Assembly (NCBI GenBank): GCA_026984215.1
Contig: JALSSO010000068.1
Span: 1 to 64,000, forward strand
Reading direction: 5' to 3'
From: Gammaproteobacteria bacterium
Lineage (GTDB): Bacteria > Pseudomonadota > Gammaproteobacteria > JAJDOJ01
Length of the DNA stretch: 64,000 nucleotides
Made by a program: the position numbers and the translations under genes. Every line of letters starts with the position of its first letter. Positions within the stretch are counted from its first letter, which is position 1. Below are positions 1-7,571 of the stretch, in pieces. The notes below the pieces were generated by a model. That model was given only the letters and a program-made list of their open reading frames with translations. It was not told the DNA's origin and made no database searches.

Positions 1-2
1 AC

Positions 3-2252
3 TGGGACCCGGTGTTGCACACCGCCCTCTCGGACCTGGAGGTGGTGAGTCGGGAAGAGCAAGGTCACCTCTGGCACATGCGCTATCCCCTGGAGGACGG
101 ATCCGGTTCCGTGGTGGTCGCCACCACCCGGCCGGAGACGATGCTGGGTGATACCGCCGTGGCCGTCCATCCCGAGGACGATCGCTACCGAGACCTGGTC
201 GGCAAGCGGGTGATCCTCCCGCTGACCGGACGCACCATCCCCGTCATCGCCGACGACTACGTGGATCCCCAGTTCGGCACCGGCGTGGTGAAAATCACCC
301 CGGCCCACGATTTCAACGACTACGAAGTGGGGCGACGCCATGGCCTCCCCATGATCAACGTCTTCACCCCGGACGCCCGAATCAACGAGCGCGCACCGAG
401 GAGGTATCGGGGGCTGGACCGCTTCGAGGCCCGCAAGCGAATCATCGCCGACCTGGAGGCCGAGGGGCTCCTGGAGCAGGTGGAGGACCACCGCCTCATG
501 GTGCCGAGGGGGGACCGCTCCGGGGCGATCATCGAACCCTATCTCACCGACCAATGGTACGTGAAGATCGCGCCGCTGGCCGAGCCGGCCATCCGCGCCG
601 TGGAGGAAGGGCGCATTCGTTTCGTGCCGGAGAACTGGGCCAAGACCTATTTCGAGTGGATGCGCAACATCCAGGACTGGTGCATCTCGCGCCAGCTCTG
701 GTGGGGCCACCGCATCCCTGCCTGGTACGACGAGGAAGGCCGGGTCTACGTGGGTCGATCCGAGCAGGAAGTCCGTGAAAAGAATAGCCTGGGCGATATT
801 CCGCTGACTCAGGATGAAGACGTGCTGGACACCTGGTTCAGCTCCGCGCTGTGGCCTTTTTCCACGCTTGGCTGGCCGGACCGTACCCCGGAGCTTGCGA
901 CCTTCTATCCCACCAGCGTGCTGGTCACGGGGTTCGACATCATCTTCTTCTGGGTCGCTCGCATGATCATGATGGGCCTGAAGTTCATGGACGACGTCCC
1001 CTTCCACGAGGTCTACATCCACGGCCTGGTGCGCGACGCCCACGGCCAGAAGATGTCCAAGTCCAAGGGCAACGTGTTGGATCCCATCGACCTCATCGAC
1101 GGAATCGATCTGGAAAGCCTGGTGAGAAAACGGACCACCGGCCTCATGCAGCCCCAGATGGCTCCTCAGATCGAGGCCGCCACCCGGCGCGAGTTTCCGC
1201 ATGGGATTCCCGCCTTCGGTACCGATGCGCTGCGCTTCACCTTCGCCGCGCTGGCCTCCACGGGACGCGACATCAAGTTCGACCTCAAGCGTATCGAGGG
1301 TTACCGCAACTTCTGCAACAAGATCTGGAACGCGGCCCGTTTCGTGCTGATGAACACCGAGGGTCACGACACGGGCCTGGGGGACGAGCCCGTCACGCTG
1401 TCCCTGGCCGACCGCTGGATCCGCTCCCGCCTCCAGGCGGTGATCGCCCAGGTGCGCGAGCAGATCGAACAATATCGCTTCGACCTGGCCGCCCAGGCCC
1501 TGCACGATTTCATCTGGCACGATTACTGCGACTGGTATCTGGAGCTGTCCAAACCGGTGCTCAACGACCAGGCCGCCTCCGCGCACGCGCACCGGGGCAC
1601 CCGCCAGACCCTGGTGCGCGTGCTCGAGGCCTGGCTGCGTCTGCTGCACCCGTTCATGCCCTTCATCACCGAGGAGATCTGGCAACGTGTCCGCCCGCTG
1701 GCCGGCCGCCAGGGCGAGACTATCATGCTCGCCCCCTTCCCCGAGCCCGTGGAGGCGCTGCGCGATGTGGCCGCCGAACGGGAGGTGGCCTGGCTCCAGG
1801 CCTTCGTGATGGGGCTGCGCCGCATCCGCGCCGAAATGGACATCCCCCCGCGCAAGCCCCTGCCCGTGCTGATCCAGGGTTGGAGCGAGCAGGACCGGAC
1901 CCGTTATCGCGAGACCCGCGCCTTCATCGAGTTCCTGGCCCGCCCCGAGTCGGTCACCTGGCTCGAGCCGGACGAGACGGCCCCGGAGGCGGCCACCGCC
2001 CTGGTGGGAGAGATGAAGCTCCTGATCCCCCTGGCCGGTCTCATCGACAAGGAGGCCGAGCTCGGCCGGCTGGAGAAGGAAATCCAGAAGCTGGAGGCAC
2101 AAGTGGCGCGTTCCGAGAAGAAACTGGCCAACGAAAATTTCGTCGCCAGGGCCCCGGCCGCCGTGGTGGAAAGAGAACGCGCACGCCTGCAAGAGCAGCG
2201 CCGGGCCCTCACCGAGCTCCAGCGGCAGGCCCAACGGATCCGCGCCCTCTGA
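3..2252 (+). CDS. valS: Valyl-tRNA synthetase, 3' part (5' end outside window)
   Basis: Class I aminoacyl-tRNA synthetase that charges tRNA-Val in the cytoplasm. The open frame runs in from base 3 with no start, so the N-terminal catalytic half with its HIGH motif lies upstream of the window. Visible parts are the editing (CP1) region ([10 protein letters not shown], then [17 protein letters not shown]), the KMSKS signature in [10 protein letters not shown] near base 1050, the anticodon-binding domain, and the C-terminal tRNA-binding coiled coil ([19 protein letters not shown]). About 750 residues are present; ValRS proteins are usually about 900-950. Its 3' end overlaps by 44 bp the 3' end of the convergent NtrC-type regulator gene. 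Identity is secure. Confidence 0.97.
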   Translation, partial: WDPVLHTALSDLEVVSREEQGHLWHMRYPLEDGSGSVVVATTRPETMLGDTAVAVHPEDDRYRDLVGKRVILPLTGRTIPVIADDYVDPQFGTGVVKITPAHDFNDYEVGRRHGLPMINVFTPDARINERAPRRYRGLDRFEARKRIIADLEAEGLLEQVEDHRLMVPRGDRSGAIIEPYLTDQWYVKIAPLAEPAIRAVEEGRIRFVPENWAKTYFEWMRNIQDWCISRQLWWGHRIPAWYDEEGRVYVGRSEQEVREKNSLGDIPLTQDEDVLDTWFSSALWPFSTLGWPDRTPELATFYPTSVLVTGFDIIFFWVARMIMMGLKFMDDVPFHEVYIHGLVRDAHGQKMSKSKGNVLDPIDLIDGIDLESLVRKRTTGLMQPQMAPQIEAATRREFPHGIPAFGTDALRFTFAALASTGRDIKFDLKRIEGYRNFCNKIWNAARFVLMNTEGHDTGLGDEPVTLSLADRWIRSRLQAVIAQVREQIEQYRFDLAAQALHDFIWHDYCDWYLELSKPVLNDQAASAHAHRGTRQTLVRVLEAWLRLLHPFMPFITEEIWQRVRPLAGRQGETIMLAPFPEPVEALRDVAAEREVAWLQAFVMGLRRIRAEMDIPPRKPLPVLIQGWSEQDRTRYRETRAFIEFLARPESVTWLEPDETAPEAATALVGEMKLLIPLAGLIDKEAELGRLEKEIQKLEAQVARSEKKLANENFVARAPAAVVERERARLQEQRRALTELQRQAQRIRAL

Positions 2253-3639
2253 GCGAACCGGCAGGCGCGGACCTGCGTCCGGTCAGGCCGTCCAGGCCGT
2301 GCTTGCGGATCATGCGGTAGACGCTGCGTTCACTCACGCCCATCACCTCGGCCACCTTGCTCCGGTGGCCGGAGTAGCGTTCGAGCAGATCGGCCAGATA
2401 CTTGGCCTCGATCTCCTCGAGCGTGGGCTGGTGTTCGAACACCAGCCGCACCGCGCCCGCCTGTTCCGGCTCACGCACGCCGAAGACGACGTGCTCCGGC
2501 CGGATCTTGCGGCTTGCTCGCGACAGAATGATGGCCCGTTCGACCACGTTGCGCAGTTCACGCACGTTGCCCGGCCACTCGTAGGCGACCAGTTTGCGAA
2601 TGGCCTGCTGCGTCCACTGCTTGCTCACTCGGCACGAAAAATCGTGGTTTCTCAGGAAGTGCTCGGCCAGTAGCGGGATGTCCTCACGCCGCTCACGCAA
2701 CGGCGGCACCGTGAGCACGAACGCGCTGAGCCGGTAGTAGAGATCGGCCCGAAACTCACCGGCCGCGGCCAAGGCCTCCAGATCACGGTTGGTGGCCGCC
2801 ACGATGCGGACATCGGCCTTCAGCATCCGATTCCCCCCCAGCCGGCGGTATTGCCCGGTCTCCAACAAACGCAACAGCTTCGCCTGGGCCGCGGCGTCGA
2901 TCTCGCCGATCTCGTCCAGGAACAGCGTGCCGCCCTCGGCCGCTTCGATGAGCCCCTTTTTCTGCCGGTCGGCGCCGGTGAAGGCCCCCTTCTCGTGTCC
3001 GAACAACTCCGACTCGAACAAGTCTTTTTGCAGCGTGCAGCAGTCCACCACGACGAAGTTGCGCTCACTGCGCGCACTGTGCTGATGAAGCGACTGGGCC
3101 ACCAGTTCCTTGCCCGTGCCGCTTTCGCCGTGGATGAGCACCGTGATGTCCTCCGGCGCCACGGCGCGGATGGTCTCGTAGACCTGGCGTATGGCCGCGC
3201 TATGCCCCACGAGCAGCCGGCCTCCGTTCCACCCGGCGCGGCGGGCGGCGAGCTGCCGTTTGCAGAAGTGGTGGTCCCGGGCCAATGCTGCCTGAGAAAG
3301 CGCCCGATCCACGGAGATCAACAGCTCGTCGATGCGCACGGGCTTGGACAAATAGTCCACCGCACCCGACTTCATGGCCTCGACTGCGTCGGCCACGGAG
3401 GCGAACGCCGTCAGAACGACCACGGGACACTCCTCGGCCAGCTCGGGGATCAGCTCCATGGCGCTGCCATCGGGCAGGCGGATGTCGAGCAGCACCAGCG
3501 CCGGCTCGTGATCATTGAGATAGGCCCGCATCCCGGACAGGGAGCTCCTGCCATGCACTTCGTGGCCGTGCCGGGCCAACTGCTCGCAGATCAGGCGGTT
3601 CAGTGTCCGGTCGTCTTCAACCACAAGGATTTCAGGCAT
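2209..3639 (-). CDS. NtrC-family sigma-54-dependent response regulator
   Basis: Cytoplasmic transcription activator of 476 residues. A receiver domain (residues 1-115, phosphoacceptor D52 in LLDIRLPDG, conserved K in LSKPVR) is followed by an AAA+ domain with Walker A GESGTGKE, the sigma-54-contacting GAFTGA loop and an arginine-finger region, then a Fis-type helix-turn-helix ([20 protein letters not shown]). The start at [10 protein letters not shown] is chosen because the receiver fold begins there and a GGAGAG ribosome site precedes it; a longer frame upstream lies inside the kinase gene. The partner kinase gene ends 10 bp upstream, so the two form a two-component operon. Nearby targets are inferred: two sigma-54 promoters at 5718 and 7142 with matching upstream inverted repeats. 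The 3' end overlaps valS convergently. Confidence 0.93.
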   Translation of the reverse strand: MPEILVVEDDRTLNRLICEQLARHGHEVHGRSSLSGMRAYLNDHEPALVLLDIRLPDGSAMELIPELAEECPVVVLTAFASVADAVEAMKSGAVDYLSKPVRIDELLISVDRALSQAALARDHHFCKRQLAARRAGWNGGRLLVGHSAAIRQVYETIRAVAPEDITVLIHGESGTGKELVAQSLHQHSARSERNFVVVDCCTLQKDLFESELFGHEKGAFTGADRQKKGLIEAAEGGTLFLDEIGEIDAAAQAKLLRLLETGQYRRLGGNRMLKADVRIVAATNRDLEALAAAGEFRADLYYRLSAFVLTVPPLRERREDIPLLAEHFLRNHDFSCRVSKQWTQQAIRKLVAYEWPGNVRELRNVVERAIILSRASRKIRPEHVVFGVREPEQAGAVRLVFEHQPTLEEIEAKYLADLLERYSGHRSKVAEVMGVSERSVYRMIRKHGLDGLTGRRSAPAGSLRGRGSVGPAAGAR

Positions 3640-3649
3640 GTCGGCTCTC

Positions 3650-5509
3650 CTACGCCGCCTCGGCGGCCGGTAGTCGGATCTCGAAGCACGTACCCTCACC
3701 GATACGACTTTCCACGTGCACCCCGCCTCCCCATTTCTCGACGATGCTGCGCACGATCGCCAAACCCAGCCCGGTACCCCGCACGCCGTCGGCCCGTTTG
3801 CTGAAGAACGGATCGAAGATGCGCGGCACGATCTCCGGCGCAATACCCACGCCCGTGTCGCAGACTCGCAGGACCACCTCCGCCCCCCGTCGGGTGACGT
3901 GCAAATCGAGCCGCCCGCCTTCAGGCATGGCGTGAAAGGCGTTCTGGACCAGATTCAGCACCACCATGCGCAGTTCCGCATCCGATGCCAGCACGGCGCA
4001 CCCCGGATCCAGCCGCTGCTCCACCCCTATGTCATGCTGCCGCGCCTCCCACAACAGCAGGCTGACCGTCTCAGACACGACGTCGGACAGCTCTACGAGT
4101 TCGGGCTGTTCTCCCGGGGCGGCCGACAGTCGCAACATGCGCCGGGACACGTCGATACATCGGTCCACTTCGCCTCGCACCAGATCGAAGTAGTGCAGCA
4201 ACTGTTCACGGGTGTCACCACCCTCCTCCCGCAGCAGGGATTCCATGGCATCGAGCGCGATCTGCACCGAGGCCAGCGGATTGCCGATCTCGTGCGCCAC
4301 GCCGGCGGCGAGTTCCCCGAGCTCGGTGAGACGCTGCTCTTGCGAAAAAGCCAGGGCGCGTTCCAGATCCCGGATGGACTCGACGAGCAGCGGACCACCT
4401 TCGGCGGCCGCGGCGGGCATCGGCGCGGCATAGATTTCCACCTTCAGAGAGGAACCATCGGCCCGCACATGCTCGTGCAGCGTCTTCACCGGACCACCGC
4501 CACGCACCACTTCGTGCAACGGGCAGGTGATCAGGGTGGGTGGGCACGGCGTGTCGCGGTCGTGCGAACTCGCGTAACACGTCTCGCCCACGGCAACCGC
4601 GTCCGCCGACAATCCCAGTTGCTCACGGTACGCGCGGTTGACCAAGCGGATCCGATAATCCGGCCCGATGACGCGGATCCCGTCGGGAATCGCGTCCACC
4701 AGCCCCTGAAGGAACCGGCGCTGCTGTTCGAGCTCCGCGAGCTTCTCCTTCAGGGAGGCCGCCATGCGGTCCAGCGTACGCGACAGGGCCTCGAATTCGT
4801 CGCGGGTCCGCAAGCCCGATCGGGCGTCGAGTTCGCCTGCGGACAATCGCCGGGCGGTCTGGGCCAACGTACCCAACGGGCCCAAGACCCAGCGGCGCAG
4901 TGCCCAGAGGCCCGTACCCAACAGCACGGCGACCAGTGCGAGACCGAATCCAAACATCCACAACGCATTGCGCAGCGCATGCGCCCGAATCGGCCGGGCA
5001 TCCCGATCGACGAACAAAACGCCGTTGACCGGATGCGTCTGCGGCGGGCCGTGGCATTCGGCGCAGGGCGGGCGGTTGTGGACCGGCGCCACGCTGCGCA
5101 GCACGCTGCGCCCATCGCTACGGATGAATTCGGCGCGGGCCTGCATCGACGGTTCCGACAGCCCTTGGATCGAAACCTGGCGGTCGATCAGCTCCGGGGC
5201 GGATGCAAACCGAATTCGACCCTTCGGGTCGGTGATGTACGCCTGAAGGACCTCGGGTTGCATGCCGAGCCGCTCCAGTATGACCCGCAGATCCTCGAAC
5301 TTCTGGGTGAGCATGGCATTGACCAGTGCCGCTTCCAGCAGCTGATTGACCTCGCGGGCGGCCCGCGCCCGCTCCTCCCGAAGCTGGCCCACATACAGCG
5401 CCGCGAACAAACCCACGAACACCGCCAGGCTGACCAATAGGAGCGCACCGCCACCCAGAACGAATCTGCGCGACAGTCGGCCCGTCGTCCACGACACCCC
5501 GCTCGCCAT
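3650..5509 (-). CDS. Membrane histidine kinase with periplasmic haem-c sensor and cysteine-rich PAS domain
   Basis: Sensor kinase of 619 residues, partner of the adjacent NtrC-type regulator. Order of parts: transmembrane segment about 16-41; periplasmic domain about 42-182 with a c-type haem motif CAECH (C149, C152, H153); second transmembrane segment about 183-205; HAMP; PAS domain with unusual cysteines (GETCYASSH, then DTPCPP and ITCPL); dimerisation box with phospho-acceptor His in AHEIGNPL; and a HATPase domain with DTGVGI and GTGLGLAI. The start at MASGVSWTTG is preferred because GGAGGAGGAG lies 10 bp before it and the first membrane helix follows; the frame stays open 30 codons further upstream. 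The single haem motif suggests sensing of redox state or a haem ligand (inference). Signal unknown. Confidence 0.9.
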   Translation of the reverse strand: MASGVSWTTGRLSRRFVLGGGALLLVSLAVFVGLFAALYVGQLREERARAAREVNQLLEAALVNAMLTQKFEDLRVILERLGMQPEVLQAYITDPKGRIRFASAPELIDRQVSIQGLSEPSMQARAEFIRSDGRSVLRSVAPVHNRPPCAECHGPPQTHPVNGVLFVDRDARPIRAHALRNALWMFGFGLALVAVLLGTGLWALRRWVLGPLGTLAQTARRLSAGELDARSGLRTRDEFEALSRTLDRMAASLKEKLAELEQQRRFLQGLVDAIPDGIRVIGPDYRIRLVNRAYREQLGLSADAVAVGETCYASSHDRDTPCPPTLITCPLHEVVRGGGPVKTLHEHVRADGSSLKVEIYAAPMPAAAAEGGPLLVESIRDLERALAFSQEQRLTELGELAAGVAHEIGNPLASVQIALDAMESLLREEGGDTREQLLHYFDLVRGEVDRCIDVSRRMLRLSAAPGEQPELVELSDVVSETVSLLLWEARQHDIGVEQRLDPGCAVLASDAELRMVVLNLVQNAFHAMPEGGRLDLHVTRRGAEVVLRVCDTGVGIAPEIVPRIFDPFFSKRADGVRGTGLGLAIVRSIVEKWGGGVHVESRIGEGTCFEIRLPAAEAA

Positions 5510-5592
5510 AGGCGACCCGCTCCTCCTCCACGGCTTGCCGCCGGGGATGCTCATCCCAGCGCTCACCCTAACGAATCGGCACTCGCTTTTCA

Positions 5593-5607
5593 CTGTCATT
5601 TTGGCAG
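5593..5607. promoter_or_regulatory. Candidate activator site (inverted repeat) upstream of first sigma-54 promoter
   Basis: CTGTCA-TTT-TGGCAG, a 6-3-6 inverted repeat with one mismatch between arms. It sits about 119 bp upstream of the GG of the sigma-54 element at 5718. A repeat of the same design, CTGACA-CGC-TGTCAG, lies at the same relative place before the second sigma-54 promoter (7029-7043). Proposed binding site for the adjacent NtrC-type regulator; inferred from shared pattern and position only. Confidence 0.5.
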
Positions 5608-5717
5608 GTTACGGACCAACCGCCCGCCGCGAAGGAAGCCCCTGGAGCCGCCTACTCGCCTGTGGCGGCGGCACGCACTCGCGGTGAAGGCTGCGCGCGG
5701 CACCCGGGTTCGGGCGC

Positions 5718-5733
5718 TGGCATGGAGCTTGCT
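5718..5733 (+). promoter_or_regulatory. Sigma-54-type (-24/-12) promoter
   Basis: TGGCAT-GGAGC-TTGCT, matching the sigma-54 consensus TGGCAC-N5-TTGCW with correct GG/GC spacing and one substitution. It lies 110 bp upstream of the start codon at 5844 and close to a sigma-54 activator gene. Confidence 0.6.
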
Positions 5734-5843
5734 CAACCACCCGCGCGATACCAGCCATGGGTTCCGGAAATCCGGGAATCCCCACCGGCTTCTCCGGACC
5801 AAGGTGCCCGAGTCTTTACCGATGCGACGAGGTCTACGCCCCC

Positions 5844-6635
5844 ATGAAAACACGGTTTCATCTCTTTTCGTTGATTGCCGGCACGCTCGTCCTCCCCCAG
5901 CTCGCCTTCTCTCAATCGGGGCCATCCGGGGTGGCCGAATCGCTGAAACGAGCGCTCGAGGCGCAGGGATGGGTGGCTACGGAGACCGCCCAAGGAACGG
6001 TCTACCACCGGCGGGCCGAAGGTGCCCATGTGGCGGCACCGGAACCGAAAGGCCACCGCAGCGGTGCCGGCCTGGAGGACGCCCTGCGCGCGCGAGGCTG
6101 GAGCGTCGACCACGCCCCGGACGGAAGTCTGCTGCTCTACCCGCCACGGCCTACGCACGACAGCGGGGCCGCAGCAAAAGCCGGCCCCGAGGCCGCCCCA
6201 TCTCCCGGACCGGGCGGGCTTCGGCACTGGAGTGTCCGGCGTACTCCGGACGGCGGCTGGCTGTTCACGCCGCAAGCGGCAGACGCAACGACCGCCACAT
6301 CGCACCCCTCGGCCAAACCCGATCGGGCCCGCGAGCGATCCCGATCCGCACCCGAGCGCGCCACCGGACACACCCAAGGGGTGACCGCCCCCTGTCCGGG
6401 ATTGGAGCTGACCGGGACCCGTGTCGATCTACCGGTGAACACATGGTCGGAGGCGCGCCGTCTGGCGCGGGCATGGGTCAGGGCGGCGAATCTCGAGAAG
6501 AAAGCAACCGTGGGACGCATCCGGGAGATCCTGGAGGTGTATCTGGTCAGCATCGTCACACGCCAACCGCCCTACCGGCTCCTGCATCAGCTCGCCATCC
6601 GGCGTGACGACGGTCATCTCATCGTGCTGAACTGA
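5844..6635 (+). CDS. Periplasmic protein with degenerate GW repeats, function unknown
   Basis: Predicted 263-residue exported protein. The start at MKTRFHLFSL is chosen because it opens a classical signal peptide ending near ALA/FSQS; the frame is open further upstream without one. Two copies of a short unit are visible after the signal (LKRALEAQGWVATE..GTVYHRR; LEDALRARGWSVDHAPDGSLLLYPP) and a third weaker one (WSVRRTPDGGWLFTP), separated by Pro/Ala/Lys-rich linkers. The C-terminal part (about 180-263) looks globular and contains CPGLELTGTRVDLPVNTWSEARRLARAWV. I do not recognise a family. The gene follows its own sigma-54-type promoter and is followed by a strong hairpin, so it is probably a separate unit controlled by the same regulator as the downstream Met-rich operon (inference). 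Confidence 0.75.
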   Translation: MKTRFHLFSLIAGTLVLPQLAFSQSGPSGVAESLKRALEAQGWVATETAQGTVYHRRAEGAHVAAPEPKGHRSGAGLEDALRARGWSVDHAPDGSLLLYPPRPTHDSGAAAKAGPEAAPSPGPGGLRHWSVRRTPDGGWLFTPQAADATTATSHPSAKPDRARERSRSAPERATGHTQGVTAPCPGLELTGTRVDLPVNTWSEARRLARAWVRAANLEKKATVGRIREILEVYLVSIVTRQPPYRLLHQLAIRRDDGHLIVLN

Positions 6636-6652
6636 ACCGCCCTCATCTCAAT

Positions 6653-6682
6653 GCCCGCCCCCGGCGGGACGCGGGGGCGGGC
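6653..6682. terminator. Strong GC hairpin after the 5844-6635 gene
   Basis: Perfect 10-bp arms GCCCGCCCCC / GGGGGCGGGC around a 10-nt loop, 18 bp after the stop codon. There is no T-run, so it is not a canonical intrinsic terminator, but its place fits transcript ending or 3' protection. It separates the first sigma-54 unit from the second. Confidence 0.5.
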
Positions 6683-6933
6683 TGCGGCGCGGCCCGCACA
6701 CCCCCGCGGCACATCGGTCCGAAGCGCTCATCCGGCTCCTTGAAAACCCGCACCCGTTCACAAAACCGCGTGCGGGCCCGGCCGGGATGTGAAAGGCGGC
6801 CGACATCCCCGACCGGCGACGGCCTGGCGCGCAGCGCCGTGGACGGTGGCACACCTGCCCGCCATCTCAGTGCCCCGCACACCGCTTCGCCCCTCGCCCG
6901 TGGGGGGCGCGCATGCGCACCGGACCTGAAATT

Positions 6934-6948
6934 TTGTCAGACCGGCAG
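6934..6948. promoter_or_regulatory. Degenerate candidate activator site
   Basis: TTGTCA-GAC-CGGCAG fits the CTGnCA-N3-TGnCAG pattern at 8 of 10 fixed positions. It is about 95 bp upstream of the perfect copy at 7029. Enhancer sites for NtrC-type activators often occur in pairs. Weak evidence by itself. Confidence 0.3.
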
Positions 6949-7028
6949 ACCGGCGCCGACAGAGCCTGTCACACCGAGGTGTGCGGCGCATGGATGGCGC
7001 CTTGTCAAGCACCGCAGAGCGCTTCGGC

Positions 7029-7043
7029 CTGACACGCTGTCAG
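7029..7043. promoter_or_regulatory. Candidate activator site (perfect inverted repeat) upstream of second sigma-54 promoter
   Basis: CTGACA-CGC-TGTCAG, a perfect 6-3-6 palindrome centred about 108 bp upstream of the GG of the sigma-54 element at 7142. It shares pattern and relative position with the repeat at 5593-5607, which supports a common NtrC-type activator. Confidence 0.55.
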
Positions 7044-7093
7044 TTTTATGCGCGCATCCATCGGGACACCCTGCCAAGGGCCCACCCCCACTA

Positions 7094-7109
7094 GTGAGAA
7101 ACATCTCAC
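7094..7109. promoter_or_regulatory. Perfect inverted repeat just upstream of sigma-54 promoter
   Basis: GTGAGA-AACA-TCTCAC with perfect 6-bp arms, ending 33 bp before the -24 element. It differs from the other repeats, so it may be a site for a second regulator or a structural element. Function unknown. Confidence 0.35.
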
Positions 7110-7141
7110 AAGTTCTTGCCCTTCAGGAAATTTTTGTGACA

Positions 7142-7157
7142 TGGCACAACGATTGCG
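7142..7157 (+). promoter_or_regulatory. Sigma-54 (-24/-12) promoter of the Met-rich/molybdoenzyme operon
   Basis: TGGCAC-AACGA-TTGCG, an excellent match to TGGCAC-N5-TTGCW (only the last base differs), 67 bp before the start codon at 7224. The nine downstream genes are co-oriented and closely spaced to 15481, so it may drive the whole set. Confidence 0.75.
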
Positions 7158-7223
7158 TAAAGGCACTGCGCTTGCGGCGAGGGGGTACTCCCGCAATGAG
7201 CATCCAACGCAAAGGAGGAAGAC

Positions 7224-7520
7224 ATGCGAAATCATCTGCCTGAGCGTCTGCTCGTGATCGCCACGGGCCTGCTCATCGCATCGAGTGTCGAAGCCTATCC
7301 GATTGCGGGTGTCGAGCCGTGGCACCGCCCCCAAGGGGCCCCGAAAATCACGGAGGTGCACAAAGACGCCGCCTGGTATCGGCACGCGCTGCACGGGATC
7401 CGCCCCCCCTATCCCGCAAGCTTCCGGTTCCTCGAAGACCAGGGGAACTGGTACACCCCTTTCAATCGCCCCGGGATGCTTCCGCCCTACGACTTGCGGG
7501 GATGGCACACGGGACGCTGA
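7224..7520 (+). CDS. Small secreted protein, first gene of the Met-rich operon, function unknown
   Basis: 98-residue protein with an N-terminal signal peptide (hydrophobic LLVIATGLLIASS, cleavage likely after VEA). A near-perfect ribosome site (AAAGGAGGAAGAC) precedes the start. The mature part, about 74 residues, is rich in Trp, Tyr, Pro and His (EPWHRP, DAAWYRHALHG, GNWYTPFNRPG, PYDLRGWH) and has no cysteine. I recognise no family. It is 51 bp upstream of the Met-rich repeat gene and directly follows the sigma-54 promoter, so it is probably made together with it; a partner or assembly role is only a guess. Confidence 0.8.
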   Translation: MRNHLPERLLVIATGLLIASSVEAYPIAGVEPWHRPQGAPKITEVHKDAAWYRHALHGIRPPYPASFRFLEDQGNWYTPFNRPGMLPPYDLRGWHTGR

Positions 7521-7571
7521 AAGGGCCCTCGCACCAAGGGTGACGAAAACTTTCTTCATTGGAGGTATCTC

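Larger units (their letters stand above)
5510..5843. other. Divergent intergenic control region
   Basis: These 334 bp separate the kinase gene (minus) from a periplasmic protein gene (plus). They hold an inverted repeat at 5593-5607 and a sigma-54-type promoter at 5718-5733, both listed separately. I found no good sigma-54 element pointing back to the kinase gene. No other gene is supported here. Confidence 0.6.
6683..7223. other. Long intergenic region upstream of the Met-rich operon
   Basis: About 540 bp without a supported gene. It contains a second hairpin (CCCGCAC 6747-6753 / GTGCGGG 6770-6776), a cluster of TGTCA/TGACA words between 6930 and 7045, two candidate activator sites (6934-6948, 7029-7043), a perfect GTGAGA-AACA-TCTCAC repeat (7094-7109) and a sigma-54 promoter (7142-7157). 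Open frames here have no start signal or family resemblance and were not called. Confidence 0.6.

Noticed and set aside
6740-7243. Plus-strand open frame of 167 codons in the operon leader
   Set aside because: No ribosome site or domain, and it runs across the promoter elements and into the first gene in another frame.
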